Source: Bradyrhizobium sp. CB2312
GTDB taxonomy: Bacteria > Pseudomonadota > Alphaproteobacteria > Rhizobiales > Xanthobacteraceae
Assembly (NCBI RefSeq): GCF_029714425.1
Contig: NZ_CP121668.1
Span: forward strand, 7,089,501 to 7,153,500
Direction of reading: 5' to 3'
DNA: 64,000 nt
Positions 1-8,093 of the stretch are shown here, piece by piece. The translations under genes were made by a program, and so were the position numbers. The notes below the pieces were generated by a model. That model was not told the DNA's origin. It saw only the letters and a list, made by a program, of their open reading frames with translations, and made no database searches. Position 1 is the first letter of the stretch, and every line of letters starts with the position of its first letter.

Positions 1-1013
1 ATTTCTCCTCCCGCCGCATCATCGTCCGTGACGTACGGCCGGAAATCACCAGCAGGAACGCGGCCCCGCCGATCACGTCCGATCCGCCCGTGCACAAGCC
101 GGCCAAGCAGCTGCTGCTGCCGCCTTTCACACCGGACGCGATGAAAAAGCTCGAGCCGCGGGTGCGCGCCATCTGCAACGAGCTGATCGACGGATTCATC
201 GCCGAGGGCCGGATCGATGCGGCGGACCGCTACACCAAGCACATCCCGGTGCGCGCAATCGCGCACATGCTCGGCATTCCCGAGACCGACAGCGACCTCT
301 TCATCAACTGGATCCACATGATCCTCGAGCTCGGCATCAAGGACGAGAACGTGCTGCTCCAGGCGGTGCAGGAGATGAGCGCCTATTTCAGCGGACACAT
401 CGAGGAGCGCAAGAACAAGCCGACCAACGACCTGATCTCCTATTTGATGAATGCGAAGGACAAGGAGGGCAATCCGCTCGAGGATTCCCACGTGCTGGGC
501 TCGCTGCGGCTGCTCCTGATCGCCGGCATCGACACCACCTGGAGCGCGATCGGCTCCTCGCTCTGGCATCTGGCCAAAACGCCTGTTGACCGCGAGCGGC
601 TGATCGCCGAGCCCGGGCTGATCCCGACCGCGGTGGAGGAATTGTTGCGCGCCTATTCGCCCGTCACGATGGCCCGCGAGGTGGTCAAGGAGACCACGAT
701 CTCGGGCTGCCCGGTCAAGACGGGCAACATGGTGCTGCTGTCCTTCCCGGCCGCCAACCGGGACCCAAAAATGTTTCCGGACGCTGACAAAGTCGTGATC
801 GACCGCCGCGAGAACCGCCACGCCGCTTTCGGCCTCGGCATCCACCGCTGCGTCGGTTCCAATCTTGCGCGCATGGAGATGCAGGTGGCGCTGGAGGAAT
901 GGCTGAAGCGGATTCCGGACTTCGCCCTGGATCCGGCAGGCACCGTGACCTGGTCCCAGGGCACGGTGAGAGGCCCCCGCCAGTTGCCATTTTTGCTGGG
1001 AAAGGCGATGTAG
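1..1013 (+). CDS. Cytochrome P450, 5' end outside the window
   Basis: The reading frame is already open at base 3 and runs to a TAG at 1013, so the N-terminal part of the gene lies before the window. The GTG at 90 is an internal codon: the residues before it continue into a typical P450 run ending in PPFTP. Visible P450 marks are the I-helix AGIDTT, the K-helix ExxR in EELLRAY and the heme-binding FGLGIHRCVG with its cysteine ligand. It is a soluble bacterial class I P450 that needs separate ferredoxin and reductase partners; none is encoded beside it. The MFS gene follows after 32 bp and is probably co-transcribed. Substrate unknown. Confidence 0.93.
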   Translation, partial: FSSRRIIVRDVRPEITSRNAAPPITSDPPVHKPAKQLLLPPFTPDAMKKLEPRVRAICNELIDGFIAEGRIDAADRYTKHIPVRAIAHMLGIPETDSDLFINWIHMILELGIKDENVLLQAVQEMSAYFSGHIEERKNKPTNDLISYLMNAKDKEGNPLEDSHVLGSLRLLLIAGIDTTWSAIGSSLWHLAKTPVDRERLIAEPGLIPTAVEELLRAYSPVTMAREVVKETTISGCPVKTGNMVLLSFPAANRDPKMFPDADKVVIDRRENRHAAFGLGIHRCVGSNLARMEMQVALEEWLKRIPDFALDPAGTVTWSQGTVRGPRQLPFLLGKAM

Positions 1014-1045
1014 ACCTTTCCGACAGAGATACGGAGAGGCCGGAC

Positions 1046-2368
1046 GTGACTGAGCAAGCAATCCAACCGGCCTCCGACCACATTGACCTCGCCGACGCCG
1101 AACGCCGGATCAAGGCGATCTTCATCGGCTCGATCGGCAATCTCGTCGAGTGGTACGACTTCTACGCCTACACCGCGTTTGCGCTCTATTTCGCCCCGGC
1201 GTTCTTCCCCGGCAATGACCCCGTCGTACAGCAATTGAATGTCGCCGTGGTGTTCGCGGCGACCTTCCTGATGCGCCCGCTGGGCGGCTGGTTCTTCGGC
1301 TACCTCGCCGACCATTTCGGCCGGCGCATCTCGCTGACCCTGTCGGTCGTCTTCATGTGCTTCGGCTCGCTGATCATCGCGCTGACGCCGACCTATGCGA
1401 CGATCGGATTCGCAGCGCCGGTGATCCTGGCGCTCGCCCGCATCATCGAGGGCCTCAGCCTCGGCGGCGAATACGGCGCCAGCGCCACTTACCTCAGCGA
1501 AGTTGCCGACCCCAGGCATCGCGGCTTCTATTCGAGCTTCCAGTACGTCACGCTGATCGGCGGCCAACTCACCGCGATCATCGTGCTCCTGCTCCTGCAA
1601 AAGGTCTTCCTCACGCCGGAGGAACTGAAGGCCTGGGGCTGGCGCATCCCGTTCGCGATCGGTGCGGCGCTCGCGATTTTTGCCGCAGTGATGCGGCGCA
1701 ATCTGCACGAGACCGAGGCCTTCGAGGAAGCCAAGAAGGTCGTGAAGCCGACCGGCTCGCTCGCTAATCTGCTGCGCTATCCGCGCGAGCTGCTGCTGGT
1801 GGTCGGCCTCACCGCCGGCGGCACCGCGGCGTTCTACACTTTCACCACCTACATGCAGACCTTCGTCAAGCTCTCGGTCGGATTGACCGAGGACCAGACG
1901 ACTTTCGTGATCTTCGGCACGCTGATCTTCGCCACCATCCTGCAGCCGATCTACGGCGCGATCTCCGACAAGATCGGCCGCAAGCCGCTTTTGATCTTCT
2001 TCGGTGTCGCCGGCACGCTCGCGACCGTGCCGCTGCTGATGACGTTGAAGGAGACCAAGTCGCCGTTCATGGCCTTCATCCTGATCTGCTGCGCCTGGCT
2101 GTTCGTCGCCGGCTACACCTCGATCAACGCGGTGGTGAAGGCCGAGCTGTTCCCGACCAATGTCCGGGCGCTCGGCGTCGGCCTGCCCTATGCGATCACG
2201 GTCTCCATTTTCGGCGGCACCGCGCCGGCGATCGCGCTCTATTTCAAGAGCATCGGGCACGAGGACTGGTTCTATTACTATCTCGCGGGCATTATCTGCC
2301 TGTCGCTGATCATCTATTCCACCATGCGCGACACCAAGCACGCCTCCGCGATGCATCGCCACGAGTAG
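1046..2368 (+). CDS. MFS transporter, metabolite:H+ symporter (KgtP-like)
   Basis: A protein of about 440 residues with 12 predicted membrane helices, of the metabolite:H+ symporter branch of MFS. It closely follows the pattern of the alpha-ketoglutarate permease KgtP: NLVEWYDFYAY in the first helix, the cytoplasmic loop motif GRR, the GGEYGASATYLSEVA segment, and FQYVTLIGGQL. It should import a dicarboxylate or similar organic acid with protons across the inner membrane. I chose the GTG at 1046, preceded by GAGAGGC, because the longer open frame from 899 overlaps the P450 gene and has no family resemblance there. It probably shares a transcript with the P450 upstream and the molybdopterin protein downstream. 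Confidence 0.9.
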   Translation: MTEQAIQPASDHIDLADAERRIKAIFIGSIGNLVEWYDFYAYTAFALYFAPAFFPGNDPVVQQLNVAVVFAATFLMRPLGGWFFGYLADHFGRRISLTLSVVFMCFGSLIIALTPTYATIGFAAPVILALARIIEGLSLGGEYGASATYLSEVADPRHRGFYSSFQYVTLIGGQLTAIIVLLLLQKVFLTPEELKAWGWRIPFAIGAALAIFAAVMRRNLHETEAFEEAKKVVKPTGSLANLLRYPRELLLVVGLTAGGTAAFYTFTTYMQTFVKLSVGLTEDQTTFVIFGTLIFATILQPIYGAISDKIGRKPLLIFFGVAGTLATVPLLMTLKETKSPFMAFILICCAWLFVAGYTSINAVVKAELFPTNVRALGVGLPYAITVSIFGGTAPAIALYFKSIGHEDWFYYYLAGIICLSLIIYSTMRDTKHASAMHRHE

Positions 2369-2387
2369 CCCATTTCACGAGTAGCCT

Positions 2388-3047
2388 ATGGCTGACGAGA
2401 CGCCATCCGACAGCAAGCTGACGCGCACCAAGGAGAAATGGGCGCGCGAGGGCCGCTTCCTCACCGGCAAGGTCACGCGTCCGGAGGACCAGCGTCTGCC
2501 GCCGGGCCAGCATCTGACAAACGACTGGCCGGTGCTCGATCTCGGCGTCGTGCCGCCGGTGTCGCGCGAGCGCTGGCGGCTCGACGTCTACGGCGCGGTC
2601 GACAATCCCGTGTTCTGGAGCTTCGCCGAATTCGCTGCTCAGAAGCAGGCGCAATTCACCTCCGACATCCACTGCGTGACCACCTGGTCACGCTACGACA
2701 ACCATTGGGAAGGGCTCGCGACGCGCGAGCTGCTCGAAGCCTGCCGGCCGCGCGAGGATGCACGCTTCGTCGTGCTGCATTCCTATGACGGCTACACCAC
2801 CAATCTTGCGCTGCAAGATTTTGCCGCCGAGGACGCCCTACTTGCCCATAGCTGGTCCGGCCAGCCGCTATCCGACGAGCATGGCGGCCCGGTACGGCTC
2901 GTGGTGCCGCATCTGTATTTCTGGAAGAGCGCCAAATGGCTTCAGGCCATCGAATTCCTGACCGAGGACGCGCCGGGTTTCTGGGAAGTCCGCGGCTATC
3001 ATAACCGCGGCGATCCCTGGGCCGAGCAGCGCTATTCGGGCGATTAG
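2388..3047 (+). CDS. Sulfite-oxidase-fold molybdopterin-binding oxidoreductase
   Basis: A 219-residue protein made almost entirely of the oxidoreductase molybdopterin-binding domain (SUOX/YedY fold, the YuiH-like short branch). The segment DIHCVTTWSRYDN carries the cysteine expected to ligate molybdenum (about residue 96), and GGPVRLVVPHLYFWKSAKW is the typical C-terminal signature. There is no Tat signal and no heme or dimerisation domain, so it is probably cytoplasmic. The natural substrate of this short family is not established. It starts 19 bp after the MFS stop and precedes the hydrolase-OsmC gene by 26 bp, so the four genes from the P450 onward may form one operon. Confidence 0.85.
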   Translation: MADETPSDSKLTRTKEKWAREGRFLTGKVTRPEDQRLPPGQHLTNDWPVLDLGVVPPVSRERWRLDVYGAVDNPVFWSFAEFAAQKQAQFTSDIHCVTTWSRYDNHWEGLATRELLEACRPREDARFVVLHSYDGYTTNLALQDFAAEDALLAHSWSGQPLSDEHGGPVRLVVPHLYFWKSAKWLQAIEFLTEDAPGFWEVRGYHNRGDPWAEQRYSGD

Positions 3048-3073
3048 ACTTCGAACAAGAGCGGGGAAGAACC

Positions 3074-4297
3074 ATGGCAACGGAGCGCTTTCAATTCACC
3101 GGCGAAGATGGCCATCAGCTCGCGGCCGCGCTGGAATTGCCGGACGGCGAGCCCGCGGCTTACGCGCTGTTCGCGCACTGTTTCACCTGCGGCAAGGACA
3201 CGCTGGCGGCCAAGCGCATCTCGGTCGCGCTCGCCGCCAGGGGCATCGCCGTGCTGCGCTTCGACTTCACCGGGCTCGGCTCCAGCGAAGGCGATTTTGC
3301 CAATTCGACGTTCTCCTCCAACGTCGCCGATCTCGTGCGCGCCGCCGATCATTTGCGCAGCGTCCGCAAGGCGCCGTCGATCCTGATCGGCCACAGCCTC
3401 GGCGGCGCCGCGATCCTCGCGGCAGCCGGGAAGATCCCCGAAGCCAGGGCGGTCGCGACCATCGCGGCGCCGTCCGATCCGGCTCATGTCACGGGTCTCT
3501 TCAAGGAGCATCTCGACAACATCCGCGCGCAGGGCGAGGTCGAGGTCTCGCTCGCAGGGCGACCGTTCCGGATCAAGCGCGAATTCCTCGACGACATCGT
3601 CGAGCACGAGCTGATGAAGGACGTCACCGGCCTACACAAGGCGCTGCTGGTGATGCATTCGCCTGTCGACGACACCGTCGGCATCGACAACGCCACAAAG
3701 ATTTTCCTTGCGGCAAAGCACCCCAAGAGCTTCGTCTCGCTGGATCACGCCGATCATCTGCTGACCAAGCCGGCCGACGCGCTCTACGCAGCCGATGTGA
3801 TCACGGCCTGGGCGAGCCGCTACATCGATACGGCAAAGCCCGCGCCGACAATGGACCTCGCCGAAGAGCCTCGCAAGGTGGTGGTTCAGGAGACCCGCAA
3901 GAGCAAGTTCAACCAGATCATCACCGTGGGCCCGCATCATCTGGTCGCGGACGAACCGAAGGCTGCCGGCGGCGAGGATGCCGGTCCGGGACCTTACGAC
4001 TTCCTGCTCGCCGGTCTCGGCGCCTGCACCTCCATGACCATGCGCCTCTATGCCGACCGCAAGTCGCTGCCGCTCGATCGCGTCACGGTGACGCTGAAAC
4101 ATTCAAAAATCTACGCCAAGGACTGCGCGGAGTGCGAGATGCGGGACGGCATGCTCGACCAGATCGAGCGCGATATCGCGATGGACGGCGCACTCGACGC
4201 CGAGCAGCGCAAGAAACTGATGGAGATCGCCGACAAGTGCCCGGTGCACCGGACGCTGACGTCCGAGATCCGCATCGTGACCAAGGCCGTGGATTAG
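3074..4297 (+). CDS. Alpha/beta hydrolase-OsmC fusion protein
   Basis: A 407-residue two-domain protein. Residues about 1-250 are an alpha/beta hydrolase with the nucleophile elbow GHSLGG and a C-terminal DHADHLL histidine motif. Residues about 265-407 are an OsmC/Ohr-type peroxidase domain with both redox cysteines, in GLGACTSM and ADKCPVH. OsmC proteins reduce organic hydroperoxides using a cysteine pair; fusion to a hydrolase suggests the substrate is an ester or lipid peroxide, but that is inference. The ATG at 3074 follows the Shine-Dalgarno-like GGGGAAG. This fusion is a known architecture in proteobacteria, so it is not a frameshift artefact. Confidence 0.92.
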   Translation: MATERFQFTGEDGHQLAAALELPDGEPAAYALFAHCFTCGKDTLAAKRISVALAARGIAVLRFDFTGLGSSEGDFANSTFSSNVADLVRAADHLRSVRKAPSILIGHSLGGAAILAAAGKIPEARAVATIAAPSDPAHVTGLFKEHLDNIRAQGEVEVSLAGRPFRIKREFLDDIVEHELMKDVTGLHKALLVMHSPVDDTVGIDNATKIFLAAKHPKSFVSLDHADHLLTKPADALYAADVITAWASRYIDTAKPAPTMDLAEEPRKVVVQETRKSKFNQIITVGPHHLVADEPKAAGGEDAGPGPYDFLLAGLGACTSMTMRLYADRKSLPLDRVTVTLKHSKIYAKDCAECEMRDGMLDQIERDIAMDGALDAEQRKKLMEIADKCPVHRTLTSEIRIVTKAVD

Positions 4298-4351
4298 CGC
4301 CTAAAGCGAAATGGCCTTAATTTGAATCGACCGCCCGCGGGCTTGTTCGAA

Positions 4352-4467
4352 CCTCTCCCGCTTGCGGGAGAGGTCGGCGCGAAGCGCCGGGTGAGGGCTT
4401 TCTCCTCTTGGGGGTTCTTCGTGGTGGAGACACCCTCTCCCCAACCCTCTCCCGCAAGCGGGAGAGG
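4352..4467. repeat. Paired intergenic palindromes (REP/BIME-like)
   Basis: Two hairpins face each other in the gap between the OsmC-fusion and MocR genes. The first has stem CCTCTCCCGC at 4352-4361 and GCGGGAGAGG at 4364-4373 with a TT centre. The second, at 4446-4455 and 4458-4467, has the same arms with an AA centre, so it is the inverted copy. The same family recurs in shorter form at 15.7-15.8 kb and near 45.0 kb. It sits between convergent genes and could help end both transcripts, but there is no clear T-run. Confidence 0.75.
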
Positions 4468-4510
4468 GAGCGCACCTCCTCCGTTGCCGCATCAAGCCTA
4501 TCTCCATGCT

Positions 4511-5923
4511 CTAGAAGCACGACGCCATCGTCCGCAGCGCCGCGCTGATCTCGCTCTCGCGCCACGCCGCAAAGCCGAGCAGCAGGCCGTGATCGCGCGG
4601 CCGGCCAAGCGCAAGACTCGATAAGGCGCGCGTCTCGACACCCGCGGCGACGAGCCTCTTCACGGCCGCCTGATCGGCCCGGCCGCGCTTGAGGCGCGCG
4701 ACGAGCTGGATGCCGCCGGAGGGCACCTCGACCGCAAGCACCTCGCCGAGTTGGCGCTCCAGTCCCGCGACGAGATGATCGCGGCGCGCATGATACAACC
4801 GGCGCAGCCGGCGCAGATGCGCGAGGAAGTGGCCGTCGGCAATGAACTCCGCCAATGCTTCCTGGATGTGGCTGGCGGCGATCAGCCCGATGTGCCGCTG
4901 CGCGATCTCGAGGGTGCTGACCAGCGCCGGCGGCGCGACGAGATAGCCGAGCCGGATATCCGCCGTCATCGCCTTGGCGAAGGTGCCGACATAGAAGACA
5001 CGGCCATGGGCATCGAGCCCTTGCAGGGCCGGCACGGGGCGGCTGTCGTAGTGGAATTCGCCGTCGTAATCGTCCTCGACGATCCAGGTCTTGCCGGCCT
5101 TGCTCAGCCCAAGAAATTCGGTGCGGCGCGCCAGCGACATCAGCCGTCCGGTCGGATGCTGATGCGACGGCGTCATGAAGACGAGCTTTGGCGCCGACAG
5201 TCCCGGTATCCGCTGCATGCCCTGCTCGTCCAGCCTGATGCCGGTCACGCGCGCGCCGGATGCACGGAAGGCGGCCGCCGCGCCGGGATAGCCGGGATCC
5301 TCGACCCAGACCTCGTCACCGGGCGAGATCAGCGCGGCCGCGATCAAGGTCAGCGCGGCCTGCGCGCTCGGCAGGATCAGGATCTGGTCCGCCCTGGCGC
5401 GAACGCCCCTGCTGGTCGCGAGATAATGCGCGAGCGATTCGCGCAGGCGCGGCCGGTTGATCGGTCCAAGCTCACGCCTCGCCGCACGCCCGGCACTGCG
5501 GCGCAGGCAGCGCGCCCAGACCTCGTTCGGAAACTCCCGGAAATCGCCGTGTCCCGGACGCAACGGTTTTAGCAGCGCCTGATAGGACATCGGCCAGTCG
5601 GTCTGCTTGAGTTTTGCCGCCCATGGCGAGAGCCGCGGCTTGCCGATACGCGCACCTGCGGCGCTCGCCGCTTTGCCGGGCTCGCCGCCATCGACCGTGA
5701 CGACCGGACGGCGTCCGTGCGATGCCTCGAGATATCCCTCGGCGGCGAGTTGCTCGAACGCATAGGTGACGGTGTTGCGCGAGACGCCGAGATCGCTGGC
5801 GAGGCGGCGGCTCGACGGCAGCACACGGCCTTTGCCGAGACGGCCGCTCGCGATCAGGCGGCGGAGCTGGCTGGTGAGCTGCGCCATCAGCCCCTGCTCG
5901 TCGGCCCGGTTCAGGGCGATCAT
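4511..5923 (-). CDS. MocR/PdxR-family regulator (GntR HTH + aminotransferase-like domain)
   Basis: A 470-residue regulator. The N-terminal winged helix of GntR type (SRRLASDLGVSRNTVTYAFEQLAAEGYL, about residues 35-65, quoted only in part) is followed by a fold-type I aminotransferase domain with SPGDEVWVEDPGYPG and the PLP-lysine region FAKAMTADIRLGY. Such proteins bind PLP and an amino compound and control a divergent gene. I chose the ATG at 5923: the open frame runs upstream to 6469, but those residues are antisense to the DMT gene and not family-like. A GTG a few codons upstream is an alternative start. It is divergent from the DMT exporter gene with three operator-like boxes between them. 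Confidence 0.9.
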   Translation of the reverse strand: MIALNRADEQGLMAQLTSQLRRLIASGRLGKGRVLPSSRRLASDLGVSRNTVTYAFEQLAAEGYLEASHGRRPVVTVDGGEPGKAASAAGARIGKPRLSPWAAKLKQTDWPMSYQALLKPLRPGHGDFREFPNEVWARCLRRSAGRAARRELGPINRPRLRESLAHYLATSRGVRARADQILILPSAQAALTLIAAALISPGDEVWVEDPGYPGAAAAFRASGARVTGIRLDEQGMQRIPGLSAPKLVFMTPSHQHPTGRLMSLARRTEFLGLSKAGKTWIVEDDYDGEFHYDSRPVPALQGLDAHGRVFYVGTFAKAMTADIRLGYLVAPPALVSTLEIAQRHIGLIAASHIQEALAEFIADGHFLAHLRRLRRLYHARRDHLVAGLERQLGEVLAVEVPSGGIQLVARLKRGRADQAAVKRLVAAGVETRALSSLALGRPRDHGLLLGFAAWRESEISAALRTMASCF

Positions 5924-5946
5924 GGCGGAGATCACACCGTCTGAAA

Positions 5947-5991
5947 CTGGCACCTTATTATTCTCCGATCTGGCACTTTTTCTGGTGCCAG
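5947..5991. promoter_or_regulatory. Probable MocR operator: three CTGGCAC boxes
   Basis: The divergent gap holds CTGGCACC at 5947-5954, CTGGCACT at 5970-5977 and GGTGCCAG at 5984-5991. The first two are direct repeats spaced 23 bp (about two helical turns); the third is the exact reverse complement of the first. Direct repeats plus an inverted copy in a divergent promoter fit the way MocR regulators such as GabR and PdxR bind. Assignment to the neighbouring regulator is inferred. Confidence 0.6.
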
Positions 5992-6036
5992 CGACGATGC
6001 TATCCGGCGCACTGGACTGCTTCAAGGACCTCCGCG

Positions 6037-6946
6037 ATGAACTCCCTGTCACCCCGTGCGGCCATCGGCCTGTTCCTGATCGTCGTCGTGGCCTGGGGCG
6101 TGAACTGGTCGGTGACGAAGCAGCTGGTCCAGTTCTTTCCGCCGCTGTGGACGTCAGCGATCCGGAGCTGGATCGCGCTGGCCGGATTGTTCGTGATCCT
6201 CGGACTGAGCAACAATCTGGTGATCCCGGAGCGGCGCGACATGCCGGTGGTGCTGAGCGTGGCGCTGCTGCACATGACGATATTCTCGGTCCTGGTTGCG
6301 GCCGGTGTGCGCTTCCTGCCCGCGGGCAAGGCCATCGTGCTCGGCTACACCACCCCGCTCTGGGTCGCGATCGCCGCGCCGTTGCTGGGGAAGGATACCT
6401 TGACTGCGCCAAAGCTCGCCGGCGCGCTGCTTGGATTGATCGGCCTCGCCGTGATCCTGAACCCGACATCGATCGACTGGACCAACATCAACGTCCTCAT
6501 TGGTGCCGGCATGGTCATCCTGGCCGCGATCTCCTGGGCGGCGAACATCATCTATATCCGCGCGCATCGCTGGATCGCCTCACCGCTGCAGCTTCTGATC
6601 TGGCAGGTGCTCGTCGCGCGTGCTGACAGTCAGCGCGACGGTCGCTGATGGGCTGCCGCACGCGGAATGGTCGTGGAAGCTCGTGCTGCTATTTCTGTAT
6701 TCCGGTCTGATCGGGACAGCGCTGGCCTATTGGGCGATGTCGATGGTCAACAAGAGCATCTCGGCGTTGACGACCTCGCTCGGCACCACTGGGACGCCGC
6801 TCGTCGGCATCGCCGCCGCCGCGATCCTGCTGGGTGAGCCGATCGACATCAGCCTTGCGATCGCCGCCGGACTGATCGTGACTGGCATCGCTCTTGCGAC
6901 GCTCGGCGACCGCCTGCTGCGCGGTCAGGCCACCGCGAGCGGCTGA
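6037..6946 (+). pseudogene. DMT-superfamily (EamA) exporter, frameshifted
   Basis: Two overlapping frames together encode one 10-helix DMT transporter of about 302 residues. The first (6037-6648) has the opening EamA repeat and part of the second, ending at ...LLIWQVLVA before running into a foreign tail. The second (in frame from about 6620 to 6946) continues with LTVSATVADGLPHAEW and the last helices. The total length of 910 nt is one base over a multiple of three. Deleting one base in the GCGCG stretch near 6616-6620 restores a continuous protein. It is either a real single-base insertion that inactivates the gene or a sequencing error. The MocR regulator divergent to it would be its controller. 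Its 3' end overlaps the convergent YeeE gene by 22 bp. Confidence 0.75.
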
Positions 6947-7980
6947 ACGCGCAAGCTCCCGCGCAGGCCGGCCGTGGTGCCGAGCAGAATGCCGGCGACG
7001 GCGACGAACGAGCCCAGCGCGAGCGTCGATAGGCCCGTAAGCCCCTGCCCGATCGAGCAACCGAACGCCATCACGCCGCCGATGCCCATCAGTGCAGCGC
7101 CGCCGCCTGAACGCAGCATGTGGCGCGGCGAGGAATAGCCTTCGAGATGGAAGCGGCCGGTGGCGAGTGCAGTGACCAAGCTACCGGTGAAGACGCCGGC
7201 GACCGTCGCGATGCCGAAATTGAGCGTCAGGCCGGTCGAGAGCATCGCGTATTGCAGGCTATCGGCGATCGGCGCAATGAAGGTCAGCGACGTCACCGGC
7301 ACGGGGTTGAAGTCGTCGGCACCGAGGTAGCCGGTGACGTACCAGCCGCCAGCGACGAGAAGACCGACGATGATTCCCGCCGCGATCTGGCCCGGCGAGC
7401 GGCGGAACGGCGGATGGGCGAAGGCGAACAGGACCAGCGCAAGAACGATCGCGGCAGCGGCCAGCGCGCGCGCAACCGCCTCCGTGAAACCGAGCGTCGC
7501 CAGCAGCGACGGCAGCGAGTTCGCATTGACGGTCATCTGCGAAGCCTGAACCATCGCGATGCGCGCAGGTGCGACCAAGCCCTTCAGCGTCATCTGCGCG
7601 GCGATCCCCAGCACGATCACGACGACGAAGGAGCGGAGATTGCCGCGGCCGAGCAGCACCAGCGCGCGCGAGCCGCAGCCATTCGACAGCACCATGCCGT
7701 AGCCGAACAGCAGGCCGCCGAGGAACAGCACGGGCACCGAAAAGGTTGGTTGCAGATAGATCGACTTGCCGAGATCGACCATGCCGTTGCCGGCAAGGAG
7801 CTGGCTCGCCGCGATCGCGACCGCGATCGCCAATGCATAAGAGCGCACCAGCCGCCCGTCTCCCTTCGTCAGCCAGCCGCGCATGCTGCTCATCAGGCAG
7901 AAGCCGCTAAGGAGGCCGACGGCGCCGTAGACGAGGCCGATGACGAGACCGGCGAGGACGACGAGTTGGGTGGGTTCCAT
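6925..7980 (-). CDS. YeeE/YedE family sulfur-compound transporter
   Basis: A 351-residue membrane protein with about nine or ten helices and the twofold-repeated signature of the YeeE/YedE (DUF395, TsuA-type) family: LLFGYGMVLSNGCGSRALV in the first half and GIGGVMAFGCSIGQGLTGL in the second. The conserved cysteines in those motifs are present. Family members take up thiosulfate or related sulfur compounds. The ATG at 7980 is the first in frame. No rhodanese or TusA-like partner gene lies beside it, so the substrate is inferred from the family only. Confidence 0.88.
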   Translation of the reverse strand: MEPTQLVVLAGLVIGLVYGAVGLLSGFCLMSSMRGWLTKGDGRLVRSYALAIAVAIAASQLLAGNGMVDLGKSIYLQPTFSVPVLFLGGLLFGYGMVLSNGCGSRALVLLGRGNLRSFVVVIVLGIAAQMTLKGLVAPARIAMVQASQMTVNANSLPSLLATLGFTEAVARALAAAAIVLALVLFAFAHPPFRRSPGQIAAGIIVGLLVAGGWYVTGYLGADDFNPVPVTSLTFIAPIADSLQYAMLSTGLTLNFGIATVAGVFTGSLVTALATGRFHLEGYSSPRHMLRSGGGAALMGIGGVMAFGCSIGQGLTGLSTLALGSFVAVAGILLGTTAGLRGSLRVQPLAVA

Positions 7981-8010
7981 CTGTAGTTCTCAGACCTCTC
8001 CGCGTACTCC

Positions 8011-8088
8011 GTCATTGCGAGCGTAGCGAAGCAATCCAGACTCCCACCGCCGAAAGACCCTGGATTGCTTCGCTACGCTCGCAATGAC
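8011..8088. repeat. Perfect 29-bp inverted repeat (GTCATTGCGAGCG family)
   Basis: Arms at 8011-8039 and 8060-8088 are exact reverse complements of each other over 29 bases, separated by 20 bases. The arm begins GTCATTGCGAGCG and ends GCAATCCAG. The same family appears at 18101-18215 and 26901-26985. It lies between two co-directional genes (quinone-oxidoreductase-like gene upstream, YeeE gene downstream on the minus strand). Confidence 0.9.
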
Positions 8089-8093
8089 GAGCC

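Noticed and set aside
653..2362. Long minus-strand open frame antisense to the P450 and MFS genes
   Set aside because: Low-complexity, charged composition (many R, E, D, A) typical of a high-GC shadow frame; no family resemblance.
4352..4467. Intergenic repeats as a CRISPR array
   Set aside because: Only two inverted copies with no regular direct repeats or spacers; they are REP-like palindromes.
5924..6469. N-terminal extension of the MocR regulator
   Set aside because: The extra residues are antisense to the DMT gene and of shadow-like composition; family members start near the ATG at 5923.
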